In this document: positions 1 to 8,568 of the stretch, piece after piece
Layout: each line of letters starts with the position of its first letter
How positions within the stretch are numbered: position 1 is the stretch's first letter
DNA from: Bacillus sp. SD088
GTDB lineage: Bacteria > Bacillota > Bacilli > Bacillales > Bacillaceae_C
NCBI RefSeq assembly: GCF_017355205.1
Contig: NZ_JADIJK010000004.1
Span: 124,001 to 188,000, forward strand
Reading direction: 5' to 3'
Length of the DNA stretch: 64,000 bases
The notes under the pieces: model-generated
What the model saw: only the letters and a program-made list of their open reading frames with translations
Databases searched by the model: none
Told to the model about the DNA's origin: nothing
Position numbers and translations under genes: made by a program

Positions 1-173
1 CATTCTTCTAATAGCCCCTGTTTCCCCTTAAAATAATAGGAAATATTAGCAGCATTGATCTGCGCCTCAGTAGCGATATCACGGATCGTCGTCCCCTTAT
101 ATCCTTTTGCGTAAAATAATTCAATAGCAGCTTCTACAATTGCCTCTTTTGTTGTTCCTTGCCGATTTGCCAT
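1..173 (-). CDS. refZ: TetR-family regulator, RefZ-like (N-terminal part only)
   Basis: The reverse strand from 173 encodes the first 57 residues of a TetR/AcrR regulator and runs off the left edge. Visible is the TetR helix-turn-helix, with an AIELFYAKGYKGTTIRDIA stretch followed by NAANISYYFKGKQGLL, the recognition-helix region. The B. subtilis RefZ (YttP) protein, a DNA-binding regulator of FtsZ positioning at sporulation, carries a very similar NISYYF segment and lies next to the ytsP/ytrP genes, as here. The start ATG at 173 follows a GGGGA ribosome site. The name rests on synteny plus the HTH; the ligand-binding domain is outside the window. Confidence 0.75.
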   Translation of the reverse strand, partial: MANRQGTTKEAIVEAAIELFYAKGYKGTTIRDIATEAQINAANISYYFKGKQGLLEE

Positions 174-474
174 TCATCCGTCCCCCAATCTCTTGAACAA
201 TTTAAGCGAATATGAGAAAATAATATGCATTTTAGGACTCTGATCGAAATTCTACTTATTCAAATACGTGTTCAAAAAGAAAAAAGTCGACGATTACGCT
301 GACGTCAATTGCAAACGCCTGACAATAGTACATCCTGTATGTCGAAAAATCGCAGTATCATTTTTATTTTGAACATCCTATACAAACCATTTCGGTAAGA
401 AAAGAAGAATCCCTTTCAATACTTATCGACAGTTTCTTTAGGGTATGTCGAAAGGGAGAAAAGGAGGAAGAATT
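174..474. repeat. Gene-free spacer with a degenerate copy of repeat family C
   Basis: No gene is seen here. Bases about 285-350 resemble the dispersed element best seen at 2676-2800: a 'gacg...gctgacgtc' block, then a 'tagtacatcctgtatgtcgaaa' type block (compare tagtatatcttgtacgtcga near 2735). The rest is AT-rich and must hold the promoters for refZ (leftward) and msrC (rightward); neither is strong enough to call. Confidence 0.5.
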
Positions 475-954
475 TTGTTTAAAGCACAAGCCTATGATGG
501 CAACGCGAAAGACCAATCTAAACTTCTCATAAAACAGCTTAAGTCTCTTTTAGAGGGGGAGCCGAACACAATTGCAAACTTGAGTAATGCTTCTGCTCTC
601 TTAAATCAATTTTTAGAACGAATTAATTGGGTTGGTTTTTATTTAGTGGAAAATAATGAACTTGTTTTAGGACCATTTCAGGGATTACCAGCCTGTATTC
701 GAATTCCTTTCAAGAAAGGAGTCTGTGGAACGGCAGCCGCAACAGAAAAAACGATCGTGGTAGAGGATGTCAATGCCTTCCCTGGACATATCGCCTGTGA
801 TGCAGCATCACAATCAGAAATCGTGATCCCCATTTTTAAAAATGGAGAATTATTTGGTGTACTAGACATTGATAGTCCTGAAAAAAAGCGGTTTGATCAT
901 ACCGACCAAACCATTTTGGAAGAGTTCGTTCGAGAGCTGGAGAGGTTTCTATAA
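475..954 (+). CDS. msrC: Free methionine-(R)-sulfoxide reductase (GAF-domain, YtsP type)
   Basis: This 159-residue protein is a single GAF domain of the free-methionine-R-sulfoxide reductase family, which repairs oxidised free methionine in the cytosol using thioredoxin. The three cysteines of the family are present at 74 (LPACIRIPF), 84 (GVCGTA) and 108 (HIACDAASQSEIV); their spacing of 10 and 24 residues equals that of Cys84/94/118 in the E. coli enzyme. The start is TTG at 475, because AAGGAGG at 461-467 sits 7 bases before it; the upstream ATG at 445 would place the ribosome site inside the gene. It matches B. subtilis YtsP in length and position. The gene is monocistronic and faces the convergent dgcP-like gene. 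Confidence 0.92.
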   Translation: MFKAQAYDGNAKDQSKLLIKQLKSLLEGEPNTIANLSNASALLNQFLERINWVGFYLVENNELVLGPFQGLPACIRIPFKKGVCGTAAATEKTIVVEDVNAFPGHIACDAASQSEIVIPIFKNGELFGVLDIDSPEKKRFDHTDQTILEEFVRELERFL

Positions 955-967
955 GGTCAAAAAAGAA

Positions 968-1100
968 GAGAATGGGACATAAGTGTTTTCATTAAAGAAA
1001 AAACGAATTACTATCATGCATAAAATTCGCTTCGGAAATATACCTCGCTATGATATATTGTTCTTCTTTAATTCATAGCATTTTAGTTATGTCCAGGCTC
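968..1100. repeat. Dispersed repeat family A, copy 1 (GGGACATAA ... TTATGTCC ends)
   Basis: Between the convergent msrC and dgcP-like genes lies a 130-bp element starting GAGAATGGGACATAAGTGTTTTC and ending TTTTAGTTATGTCCAGGCTC. The same ends and interior words (GTGTTTTC, CGAA.TACTA, ATACATTGTTCTTC-like) recur at 10850-10962 and, in the opposite orientation and longer, at 35757-35972. The ends are inverted repeats of each other, so the transcript can fold into a long hairpin that could act as a bidirectional terminator. Confidence 0.65.
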
Positions 1101-1108
1101 TTCTTTTC

Positions 1109-2506
1109 CTAAGACGAAATTTTAATTTGATTTTTCCCAGAGTTCTTCGCTTCATATAATGCTGTATCGGCACGACTGAACAAGTCAGATACATTACCCG
1201 CTTGAGTTTTTCCCCAACAGGCAATCCCACAGGATATGGTTACTCTAGGATTAGTCTTTTCTGAAATATACTTACGCAATCGTTCAGCAACAATTAATCC
1301 ACTTTTCAAGGAAATACCAGGAAGGTAAACAGCAAGCTCTTCGCCGCCCCAACGAGCGGCTGTATCTGATGCACGAAGACTTGATTGAATCAATTCTGCT
1401 ACTTGGATCAATACTTTATCACCTGTTTGATGACCATATGTATCATTCACCTGTTTAAAGTCATCTAAATCAATCAAAATAAATGTTCCCTCTCGGTCAT
1501 GTTGCATCGAGGCTTTTATCCGCTCATCTAAATACCCTCGAGAAAATAGCTGTGTCAGTTGATCCGTAATCACCATTTTTTCCAGCTGTTCACGTAGAAA
1601 CATATTTATAACGCTTAAAGAAGAGCGTTGTACAAGCGTTTGAAATAAGCGAAACATGTCAAACGTGAACATATAAGGTGCCTCTCCAACCAGGATTACA
1701 AACCCCTTCCATGACTGACTATGAAAATACGCAGCCATTAAAGAACCTACACTTTTTTCAAGCATGTTTGGTAAATTTTCCGTTTTTCCCATAAATAAGC
1801 TTTCTTCATCATTTCCAATCTGTTCATAGATAAAATGGACTATGTGCTTTCCTGCCTTCCTTTTAAAGAATGTAGAACTTTCTTGTAGAACTATTGGTCC
1901 TGTATCCTTTAAAATTACATACCCTACTTCAGAGCTTTGAAATATTTGTGTAATTTGTCTATGCAAATAACGAATGGCCTCTTTGTATGTTGAAATTGAA
2001 TTTAAAGCTTGCACAATTTCGTCAATTAAACGCAAATTTTCAATTAGCTTTTGCGATTGTTGATAGAGCTTTGCATTTTCAATGGCATTCCCTGCGGTAT
2101 TCGCTAATAGGCGAATAAAATCTATTTCAATATCTTCAAATATAGAGTGCAATTGAGAGGTTACTTGCAAAACCCCATACACTCCTTGCTTTCCCTGCAG
2201 TGGCGCATAAATGGATGGGTAGTCCATTGTCTCGATTTCAATTGTTGAATGTACATAAGCAGCTATCGCCCGATCATGTGCAGAATCAAATCCAAGGCTT
2301 TTCACCGGCAACTCCTCATCCACTTCTTCATCATTTGCAAGCAGGAGATAGTAATCGTTTTCATTAAAAACCCTTTTCAATGTTTCGATAATTTCACCAA
2401 GCACTAAGTTCGTATCCATTGATGAGTGGCATTTATCTGTTACTCTGAATAACTCTCTATACATCATTTCCTCTAAAGACTCGGTATTTTTTTGTTCACG
2501 CCTCAT
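1109..2506 (-). CDS. dgcP: GAF-GGDEF diguanylate cyclase (DgcP/YtrP-like)
   Basis: Predicted diguanylate cyclase making cyclic di-GMP from two GTP. About 300 residues of GAF-like sensor sequence (KSLGFDSAHDRA, YAPLQGKQGVYGVLQV, AGNAIENAKLYQQS) lead into a GGDEF domain that opens with ITDQLTQLFSRGYLDERI. The active-site loop is GGEEL at residues 387-391 (of 465), a functional variant, and the product-inhibition I-site RASD lies five residues before it. The start at 2506 (MRREQ) follows a GGGGGCAGG ribosome site; an open frame extends upstream to 2671 but its sequence is low-complexity and AT-rich. B. subtilis DgcP has the same neighbours (ytsP, rpsD). The input signal of the GAF part is unknown. 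Confidence 0.88.
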   Translation of the reverse strand: MRREQKNTESLEEMMYRELFRVTDKCHSSMDTNLVLGEIIETLKRVFNENDYYLLLANDEEVDEELPVKSLGFDSAHDRAIAAYVHSTIEIETMDYPSIYAPLQGKQGVYGVLQVTSQLHSIFEDIEIDFIRLLANTAGNAIENAKLYQQSQKLIENLRLIDEIVQALNSISTYKEAIRYLHRQITQIFQSSEVGYVILKDTGPIVLQESSTFFKRKAGKHIVHFIYEQIGNDEESLFMGKTENLPNMLEKSVGSLMAAYFHSQSWKGFVILVGEAPYMFTFDMFRLFQTLVQRSSLSVINMFLREQLEKMVITDQLTQLFSRGYLDERIKASMQHDREGTFILIDLDDFKQVNDTYGHQTGDKVLIQVAELIQSSLRASDTAARWGGEELAVYLPGISLKSGLIVAERLRKYISEKTNPRVTISCGIACWGKTQAGNVSDLFSRADTALYEAKNSGKNQIKISS

Positions 2507-2675
2507 TTGAACCTGCCCCCTTGCAATCCCGCAGCAGACTTTTCTCTGGGTTAAGCTTTTGTACTCACTTAAGTTTGTATTTTGTAAAAAATTATATATA
2601 TAACTATACCATAAATAGAACTTTTTACCTATGTAATTATAAAAATATTTATTTATAACGTGAGTATGCAAAAAG

Positions 2676-2860
2676 GTGGCGAAAAAGGACCAAGTCGGTT
2701 AAATGCGCTGACGTCCTGTCAGCAACACCGACACTAGTATATCTTGTACGTCGAAAGTTCGAGCCGGCGCCGTTTCGAGCAGTGGAATGTATGCATTTAG
2801 ATACATAAGCATAAGGAAATCTTCCCCCGAATCCGCATCGCACGAAGGAAAAGTGGTTTT
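2676..2860. repeat. Dispersed repeat family C, copy 2
   Basis: The spacer between the cyclase gene and rpsD contains 'aaaaaggaccaagtcggtta' at about 2681-2700, then 'gctgacgtcctgtcagcaac' and 'actagtatatcttgtacgtc'. The same words occur near 285-350, in inverse orientation at 14700-14850 (ggtcctttttt, gccgacctgg, atatactagtgtcga), and partly at 38815-38912. No coding frame with a ribosome site is present. Confidence 0.55.
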
Positions 2861-3004
2861 CTTTTCCGAGGAGAGGAGAAGTAAGCCAACGAACTTGCGC
2901 GTGTTGTGGTGACTTCGACGTTCGACACAGGACGTGTCGATACTTAGTCGAAGATCATTTATCTCGTAGTGGCATTTTTACCGGACTTTTTGAGCTTTCT
3001 CTTA

Positions 3005-3033
3005 TTGACTTCATCGCTATATAATTATATAAT
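3005..3033 (+). promoter_or_regulatory. Sigma-A promoter of rpsD
   Basis: A near-consensus promoter is visible: TTGACT at 3005-3010, 17 bases, then TATAAT at 3028-3033. The transcript would start near 3040 and carry about 177 bases of leader before rpsD. Confidence 0.85.
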
Positions 3034-3039
3034 GGTCGT

Positions 3040-3216
3040 TGTGTAAAATAATGCAGCCTAAATGAACACGTAATGTTTTTGTATTTTATTCCTCTTCATG
3101 AGGTGTATCTTGTAACCCGCTGCTGCTAGGGCGAAGGTACATGAAAATAAAATACCCATTATTGCTGTATCATCGGTTTTTATTTTACAAAAATAAAACC
3201 TAAGGAGGAGACTTCT
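3040..3216 (+). promoter_or_regulatory. Long rpsD 5' leader, probable S4-binding autoregulatory region
   Basis: The leader of about 177 bases is far longer than needed for a ribosome site. B. subtilis rpsD is known to be autoregulated by S4 binding to a pseudoknotted leader, so this stretch (including GTAACCCGCTGCTGCTAGGG at about 3113-3132) is the likely equivalent. The leader is inferred from position and family knowledge; I could not fold it. The ribosome site AAGGAGGAG lies just before the ATG at 3217. Confidence 0.5.
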
Positions 3217-3819
3217 ATGTCTCGTTATACCGGCCCAAGCTGGAAAATTTCCCGTCGCCTTGGCATTTCCTTGAGCGGAACTGGGAAAGAACTCGAAAAG
3301 CGCCCTTATGCGCCTGGACAACATGGTCCAAACCAACGTAAAAAACTTTCTGAATATGGCTTACAGCTTCAAGAGAAGCAAAAACTTCGCCATATGTACG
3401 GAGTAAATGAGCGTCAATTCCATAACACATTTATCAAAGCTGCTAAAATGAAAGGGAAACATGGTGAAAACTTCATGATCCTTCTAGAACAGCGTCTTGA
3501 TAATATTGTTTATCGTCTTGGCCTTGCTCGTACGCGTCGTCAGGCTCGTCAACTTGTAAACCATGGTCATATCCTTGTAGATGGACGTCGTGTCGACATT
3601 CCTTCTTACAAAGTAGCACCTGGGCAAACAATCAGCCTACGTGAAAAATCTCGTAATCTTACTGTTGTCAAAGAAGCTATTGAAGCAACAAATTTTGTAC
3701 CTGAATATGTTTCTTTTGATGCAGACAAGCTTGAAGGAAGTTTCACTCGTTTACCTGAACGTTCTGAACTTCCAGCTGAAATCAATGAAGCCTTTATCGT
3801 TGAGTTCTACTCACGTTAA
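3217..3819 (+). CDS. rpsD: 30S ribosomal protein S4
   Basis: Small-subunit primary rRNA-binding protein that nucleates assembly of the 30S body and contributes to decoding fidelity. The 200-residue length equals that of B. subtilis RpsD. It begins [20 protein letters not shown] and has the S4 RNA-binding domain in the middle ([20 protein letters not shown], then [18 protein letters not shown]). Start ATG at 3217 follows AAGGAGGAG. It is a single-gene unit with its own promoter and terminator, as in other Bacilli. Confidence 0.98.
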   Translation: MSRYTGPSWKISRRLGISLSGTGKELEKRPYAPGQHGPNQRKKLSEYGLQLQEKQKLRHMYGVNERQFHNTFIKAAKMKGKHGENFMILLEQRLDNIVYRLGLARTRRQARQLVNHGHILVDGRRVDIPSYKVAPGQTISLREKSRNLTVVKEAIEATNFVPEYVSFDADKLEGSFTRLPERSELPAEINEAFIVEFYSR

Positions 3820-3846
3820 GTTTTATACTTTGCAAAGAGTAACATT

Positions 3847-3890
3847 AAAAGCCTTAGAACCCTTGTTAATCAAGGTTTCGGGGCTTTTTT
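3847..3890 (+). terminator. Rho-independent terminator of rpsD
   Basis: AAAAGCC and an AACCCTTG arm pair with CAAGGTTTCGGGGCTTTTTT, giving a stem around the loop TTAAT and ending in a run of T. Confidence 0.8.
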
Positions 3891-4136
3891 GTTTGGGCAA
3901 GATACGCATTAGAAATAATCGATTTGATCTAGGTTGGAGCTAAAAATAATACGTGGATAGCTGACTTAATAAGTCCTGTCAACTAAATGACAGGGGTGCT
4001 TATATACAGAAAATTCCACACCTGCAATTACATCAATCATACTGCCTCCTTTCCAGCTGATAAATAACATAAATGTCCTAAACTGGCGCTTAGTGTAGCA
4101 GTATGCTTTAACAACTGAATACACCATAAGTATTAT
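3891..4136. other. Gene-free spacer
   Basis: No gene is seen. A short hairpin CCTGTCA-ACTAA-TGACAGG lies at about 3975-3995. The stretch follows the rpsD terminator and leads into a decayed gene, so it may be gene debris. Confidence 0.4.
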
Positions 4137-4433
4137 CTATAATAAATCTTTAAGTTTTTCGCAAATTACGTCTACGTCCATATTTGTTGTATCAATAATT
4201 ACATCTGAACTATCTTTTAATAACGGTAGTACACGACTAAGACTATCTATTATCTCTTCTTTTTCCCTTGGTCTTTTCCCATAATAATTAGTAGTCCTAT
4301 CATCTATTCTTTTAATCATTGCATCCTGCTCTGCCGTTAATAGAACCACATAATCAAAGTGTTTATAAAATTTGCTTTGATTTGAATAACAACCCTCCAT
4401 AAAAGCGGCTGGTTCAAGATCAGGCCTGCTCAA
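4137..4433 (-). pseudogene. Remnant of a P-loop nucleoside/shikimate-kinase-like protein (N-terminus missing)
   Basis: The reverse frame encodes 98 residues resembling the C-terminal half of small AAA/shikimate-kinase-like proteins: a strand-helix unit FDYVVLLTAEQDAMIKRIDDR, then NYYGKRPREKEEIIDSL and the ending IIDTTNMDVDVICEKLKDLL. Full-length members are about 170-190 residues with a P-loop near the N-terminus; here nothing with a P-loop lies upstream, stops interrupt the frame at about 4440, and there is no ribosome site before the first ATG. It is best read as a decayed gene. Confidence 0.55.
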
Positions 4434-4458
4434 AACCGCATAAATTTAACTATATTTA

Positions 4459-4644
4459 TTACTTTTTAAAATCCTTGTCTATTAAGGGCTTTCCTTCTTG
4501 ATCAAGCATGACAGTCAGCCCTGCACCATACCCTTCCTGATGCAACATATACATGACCCCAGTTTCATTATCACGAATAACTTTAGTCACTTTTAGTTTT
4601 CCTTGCGTATAAATCTCTTCAAAACGCTTATCATTATCAGCCAT
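4459..4644 (-). CDS. DUF6440 family small protein
   Basis: A 61-residue protein of unknown function, with the pattern RFEEIYTQGKLKVTKVIRD, then ETGVMYMLHQEGYGAGLTV and MLDQEGKPL. This matches the DUF6440 family, which I recognise only as a family of small uncharacterised Firmicutes proteins. A good ribosome site (AGAGGAG) precedes the ATG at 4644. It lies alone between a pseudogene and a DinB-like gene. Confidence 0.65.
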   Translation of the reverse strand: MADNDKRFEEIYTQGKLKVTKVIRDNETGVMYMLHQEGYGAGLTVMLDQEGKPLIDKDFKK

Positions 4645-4897
4645 CCAGTTTCACTCCTCTTTATGATTTTCAAGTAAACAACCAAAGCTAACGAGATTAT
4701 AGAGCAGGCCTATTTGTTGAACTGTCTCGATCTAGCCCGTCAACTTAATTGTAACAAACTTTTTTATAAATTATCGAACTTTATTCAATTGATGTGCAGA
4801 TTTATACAGCTGTAATTATCTGAATAATAAAAAAGGAAATCAATAGCAGAGTATCGAATGGTATAAAGAGGTTCAATATTAAAAGGAGGATGATGAA

Positions 4898-5401
4898 TTG
4901 ATTATTACAAAAATTGATGATAGTTACACAGAGCAAATTAGTTACTTGATTTGTATGATGAATTACACTCGTAATATAACTCTTAACAGTGTAGAGGGAT
5001 TAACTGAAAAAGAATTGGATACATTGATTGATGCTAATAGCAATTCAATTGGGGCATTATTACTCCACATTGCTGCGATTGAATATGCCTATTTTGTCAA
5101 CACGTTTGAAGAAAGGGAAATGACTGATCAGGAAATGGATCAATGGGGGCCTGCAATTCGACTAGGTCAAGAAGGAAGAGACAAGATTAGAGGGAATACG
5201 TTGAAGTACTATATTGATAAGTTAGATGATGTAAGAACAAATACCCTTCGCCACTTCAAGAAAGTTGACGATGAATGGTTACATACGATCGACGAATATT
5301 ATCAAGATACTCCTATCAACCGTTTTTTTAAGTGGTTTCATGTTTTTGAAGATGAGATTAATCATCGAGGACAAATTAACTTCATTAAACAAAGAGTATA
5401 A
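4898..5401 (+). CDS. DinB/YfiT-like putative metalloenzyme (DUF664 type)
   Basis: The 167-residue protein has the DinB-like four-helix fold signature, with candidate metal-ligand histidines in GALLLHIAAIEY and in the C-terminal helix FHVFEDEINHRGQI. Family members are damage-inducible or thiol-transferase-like metal proteins; the substrate here is unknown. Translation starts at TTG 4898, 8 bases after AGGAGG; the overlapping ATG at 4893 hits a stop at once. A second, unrelated-looking DinB protein lies at 55815. Confidence 0.75.
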   Translation: MIITKIDDSYTEQISYLICMMNYTRNITLNSVEGLTEKELDTLIDANSNSIGALLLHIAAIEYAYFVNTFEEREMTDQEMDQWGPAIRLGQEGRDKIRGNTLKYYIDKLDDVRTNTLRHFKKVDDEWLHTIDEYYQDTPINRFFKWFHVFEDEINHRGQINFIKQRV

Positions 5402-5425
5402 ACAAAAGCGCAAGCGATATCCAAG

Positions 5426-5452
5426 AAAAAGCACCCGTTAGGATGCTTTTTA
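5426..5452 (+). terminator. Terminator after the DinB-like gene
   Basis: AAAAAGCA and TGCTTTTT form a stem closed by CCCGTTAGGA, followed by a short T-run in both directions, so it can serve the convergent coat gene too. Confidence 0.65.
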
Positions 5453-5465
5453 CAAATTTACCCCA

Positions 5466-5741
5466 TTAACAATTACTGTCATCATTAACAGGTTTACAAC
5501 GTGGATTATCTAAATCACTTCCACAATTGTAATTCTCTACAATATTCACATCTTTTTCAGATTCTGTTACTGGGAAAAAGTTTTCAATCCTGGTGATGTT
5601 CTTATTAACATTTTTTACGTGGGTTGGATGGACACGTCTAATTGTTTTTCTGTTTGTAGTCGTGTTTACAATATTTTTTGTGGGATAGAATATAGTTTCT
5701 ACATCATTATTGTTACCATGTTTATCATGTTCTTTGCTCAT
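5466..5741 (-). CDS. CotD-family spore coat protein
   Basis: A 91-residue hydrophilic protein rich in Asn and Thr. The central segment RRVHPTHVKNVNKNITRIEN followed by FFPVTES matches the CotD family of inner spore coat proteins (compare IHPQHTTNVNHQH in B. subtilis CotD), and the C-terminal CGSDLDNPRC also occurs in relatives. It should be made in the mother cell late in sporulation under sigma-K; I did not find a convincing sigma-K promoter. AGGGAGGGATAGGT precedes the ATG at 5741. Confidence 0.7.
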   Translation of the reverse strand: MSKEHDKHGNNNDVETIFYPTKNIVNTTTNRKTIRRVHPTHVKNVNKNITRIENFFPVTESEKDVNIVENYNCGSDLDNPRCKPVNDDSNC

Positions 5742-5871
5742 TTACCTATCCCTCCCTTCATAAAAGATGTAATACATCTTATGTCGAAAAAAGAGAGTTT
5801 GTCCTAGGTTTCTGCCGATTTTTTTGAAATTCCACGATCATACTCCTACAATCAATGGATGAACTATATTT

Positions 5872-5914
5872 AAAAACTCTAGAAACAACGTTACACCAAC
5901 GTTTCTAGAGTTTT
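5872..5914. terminator. Bidirectional terminator upstream of 5.9 kb
   Basis: A 14-bp perfect stem (AAAACTCTAGAAAC / GTTTCTAGAGTTTT) around a 14-base loop, flanked by A and T runs. It ends the leftward nrd operon. Confidence 0.8.
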
Positions 5915-5946
5915 GTATTTAAAAATTCCTGCGCTTTTTTAAAAAA

Positions 5947-6603
5947 TTAAGTGTATAAGAAGTCGTTTAAAAAATAGTCTACTTCACTCTGATGTTCTGC
6001 TTTCCGTTGATCAATATAACGTTGAATCTCTTCAAAAAAACCTTCATCAAGGATCGGATATTTCACTGTGCGGACTTGATCCAGTGGCGAATTATGGGTA
6101 ATGACCTGATCAATACTTGCAAGTAAATTTTCTACCATCTTTCTGGATGGCTTTATACCCATGATATCTTGAAAGATTGATTGATCTGCTTCGGGATCGA
6201 GTACATGATAGGGTAATTTCATATCAATATGGATCCCATCCACAAGCTTTTCTTTATATAGCTGTTGTACTTTTCTATGGTACAATCCACTGGTTGTAAC
6301 TATGATCTTGCCAGCAAACAGCTCCCGTGTTCTTTGAAGGACAGCTCGTATGTCAATAAAAGGATCAATTAAAAATTCTCCTCCGCTAAACATAATGGCA
6401 TCAAATAAAAATCCGCTTTTTTCCAAATATAGAAACAAATCATCAGCCGTTTTATACTTTGCAGGTGTTTGAGCAATGATTTCATCATAATTATGACATC
6501 CGAAGCAATGTAATGGGCACCCTGATAAAGAATGGACCAGTAAGGTCGTGTGGTTTGGCACATCAGTAAAGGTCCGAATAAAGTTCTGATAGAATTTCAT
6601 CAT
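5947..6603 (-). CDS. nrdG: Anaerobic ribonucleotide reductase activating enzyme
   Basis: Radical-SAM activase that installs the glycyl radical on NrdD under anoxia. The [4Fe-4S] motif CPLHCFGC is at residues 29-36 (Cys29, 33, 36), followed by the SAM-binding GGEF-type motif (MFSGGEFLIDP). At 218 residues it is longer than E. coli NrdG (154). It is the last gene of the redoxin-nrdD-nrdG operon, 21 bases after nrdD; a 24-base perfect palindrome fills the junction. Either of two adjacent ATGs (6603, 6600) could start it and no good ribosome site is visible, so coupling to nrdD is likely. Confidence 0.9.
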   Translation of the reverse strand: MMKFYQNFIRTFTDVPNHTTLLVHSLSGCPLHCFGCHNYDEIIAQTPAKYKTADDLFLYLEKSGFLFDAIMFSGGEFLIDPFIDIRAVLQRTRELFAGKIIVTTSGLYHRKVQQLYKEKLVDGIHIDMKLPYHVLDPEADQSIFQDIMGIKPSRKMVENLLASIDQVITHNSPLDQVRTVKYPILDEGFFEEIQRYIDQRKAEHQSEVDYFLNDFLYT

Positions 6604-6608
6604 GTATT

Positions 6609-6632
6609 ATCCGTAAAGGGCCCTTTACGGAT
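6609..6632. promoter_or_regulatory. 24-base perfect palindrome across the nrdD stop / nrdG leader
   Basis: The arms ATCCGTAAAGGG and CCCTTTACGGAT are exact reverse complements with no spacer. The element includes the last nrdD codon and its stop (6625-6627) and ends 6 bases from the nrdG start. In RNA it could form a hairpin that controls nrdG translation or mRNA processing; it lacks a T-run, so it is not a normal terminator. Confidence 0.7.
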
Positions 6633-8568
6633 GGCTGACCCCCTTCAGCGTATCTTCTTTGAGTCGCTTGCGCCCATTCCAATCATGTCTTCTCGCTTTT
6701 GACCAAAAATTATATTTTCCCTCATAGTACCCTTTTTCATCAACATGAATAGTATGGCGGGAAATCATTTTCAGATAACCAATCACCCTACTAAAGGTAG
6801 CGATGTCCGTTGAGGCACAAGTTGGACATTGCTCAATATTTTTCCCATCCTCCGCAATGATTTTTTGACCACAGCTCATACAAGATGTAATCGTTGGCGT
6901 TAAGGTGATATAGTTGATTGGTTTTTCAAAAATCTTATCTATATAACGAGCTAATCTTGCAGGAGACACTTTTGATTCTAGAAAATGATGGAGTACACTT
7001 CCTGAGGTGGCATAGCCTTGAAATTCGGCACTATTCTCCAATTGTTCCAAGAAATCCTCCTCAGAAAAAGGTGTCATGCAACCACTTGTTAAGTATGGGT
7101 TCTCCCCCTCACCTTGCACAAAAATATCATGGCCATTCTCCCCTGCCCATTTAAGATCATGGCGGGCTAGTTTTATGGCGGCATTTTCAGCTGGTGCATA
7201 CTCAATACCACAAGCCACCTTATCTCTAACAATGAACTCATTGATCACATTGGTCATATATTGCATCAATTCATGTGCAATCAACTTTCCTTTTTCATCT
7301 TTAATCCCATTAGGGTAGCCTAAATTAACGATCCCTTCATTCATGCCGGTGACTGCAAACACATTAAAGTAATTTTTCAGATCATGATTGTAGGCAAAAA
7401 ACGTTGGATAGAGTTCTTTATTATTTTCGATCCAGCTCCGTTTTGCCATATGGGCTTGTTGCATGATTTCCAAGTAGCCCCGCATTTTTTCCTTCAATAA
7501 ATCCATATCATAACCGAATTCTAGTAATAGACGGTTCATATTCAAATTTAATACCTGTACAGCTCCGGTAGAACCAGACGATGAGCCGAACACCCCTCCA
7601 CCAGCCTTTGCGAGAGTTTCTAGATTAATTTGCAGACGACAGCATAAACTACGGCTAACTTGCGGATCTTTCGCTTGAATAAATGGATTTAATTGCTGAT
7701 AATAAGGATTTTCAAATGGCTTTGTTTTAAAATTTTCAAAATATACTCCGCCCCAATCATACATTTTATCCAAAAGTTCGAGAAACAGCGGATTTTCATA
7801 ATGAAACTGATCGTCAATTTGTACAGTCAAAAGTGGAAATGTAAATGGAATCCCATCATTCCCTGTTCCTTCGCTCATCACATCAATAATTGCCTGATTG
7901 ATGCGATCGAAATAAGTATGTGGGATATCTTGATACTCGATGAAACGTAACTCTCCTCCAATCACGATATACTCCTGTTTGATTTCTTCGGAAGGCTTAC
8001 CGAACTCTAGTGTAATATTTGAAAAGCTACTTTGCGCCCCGGAACGAAGCGGCATATTTAATTCCCAAATTAAACTTTGGAATAACTGTTTCAGGGCATC
8101 GTCCGTATAAAACTGGCCTCTCTGTTCTTCATCGTATAAATAGGAAGCAGCAACGGTAGAAAGCTGTGCCAGCATGACTGCACCAGAAACTTGCTGGGAA
8201 ATTAGAGTAACCACATTACTAAAATGTCTTATCAAAGTGGATAGGCGTGTCGTTGGTTTTGATGAAATCATATTTTTAGCAAGTGATGGAATCCCTTTTG
8301 AAGCAATATCGAGACAGCTGATCGACACACAGTATGGTGCCAGCTGTTTATCGTGAACATAGATAACCCCTTCGTCATACAATCTTTTAATTTCTGGAGG
8401 AAGCACATGGTTAAACAAAAATTCCTCCTCAGCATGATTATTCAAATTATGGCGTAATAATGGTAGTGAATAGACATAGTTGCTATTTTCATGTTTTAGA
8501 TAATCAGATTGTTTATCATCAGCAGTCGATGTGAATTTCCGGATAATTTGTTCTGTATTCTCAAACAT
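6625..8568 (-). CDS. nrdD: Anaerobic (class III) ribonucleoside-triphosphate reductase
   Basis: Glycyl-radical enzyme reducing NTPs to dNTPs without oxygen. The 647-residue protein ends with the zinc site CMSC (563-566) and CPTC (581-584), then the glycyl-radical motif RVIGYL at 594-599 (radical Gly597). The N-terminus goes directly into the catalytic barrel; the roughly 100-residue ATP-cone of E. coli NrdD is absent, so dATP allosteric inhibition of that type is not expected. Class III enzymes that use a redoxin rather than formate commonly have a redoxin gene next door, and here one overlaps the nrdD start by 8 bases. The ribosome site GAAGGAGAG lies inside the upstream gene. Paired NrdR boxes lie in front of the operon. 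Confidence 0.93.
   Translation of the reverse strand: MFENTEQIIRKFTSTADDKQSDYLKHENSNYVYSLPLLRHNLNNHAEEEFLFNHVLPPEIKRLYDEGVIYVHDKQLAPYCVSISCLDIASKGIPSLAKNMISSKPTTRLSTLIRHFSNVVTLISQQVSGAVMLAQLSTVAASYLYDEEQRGQFYTDDALKQLFQSLIWELNMPLRSGAQSSFSNITLEFGKPSEEIKQEYIVIGGELRFIEYQDIPHTYFDRINQAIIDVMSEGTGNDGIPFTFPLLTVQIDDQFHYENPLFLELLDKMYDWGGVYFENFKTKPFENPYYQQLNPFIQAKDPQVSRSLCCRLQINLETLAKAGGGVFGSSSGSTGAVQVLNLNMNRLLLEFGYDMDLLKEKMRGYLEIMQQAHMAKRSWIENNKELYPTFFAYNHDLKNYFNVFAVTGMNEGIVNLGYPNGIKDEKGKLIAHELMQYMTNVINEFIVRDKVACGIEYAPAENAAIKLARHDLKWAGENGHDIFVQGEGENPYLTSGCMTPFSEEDFLEQLENSAEFQGYATSGSVLHHFLESKVSPARLARYIDKIFEKPINYITLTPTITSCMSCGQKIIAEDGKNIEQCPTCASTDIATFSRVIGYLKMISRHTIHVDEKGYYEGKYNFWSKARRHDWNGRKRLKEDTLKGVSHP

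Noticed and set aside
678-869. Reverse-strand open frame inside the Met-sulfoxide reductase gene
   Set aside because: It is the antisense shadow of a strongly supported gene, with no ribosome site.
2507-2671. N-terminal extension of the diguanylate cyclase
   Set aside because: The extra sequence is AT-rich and low complexity; a ribosome site and a normal start occur at 2506.
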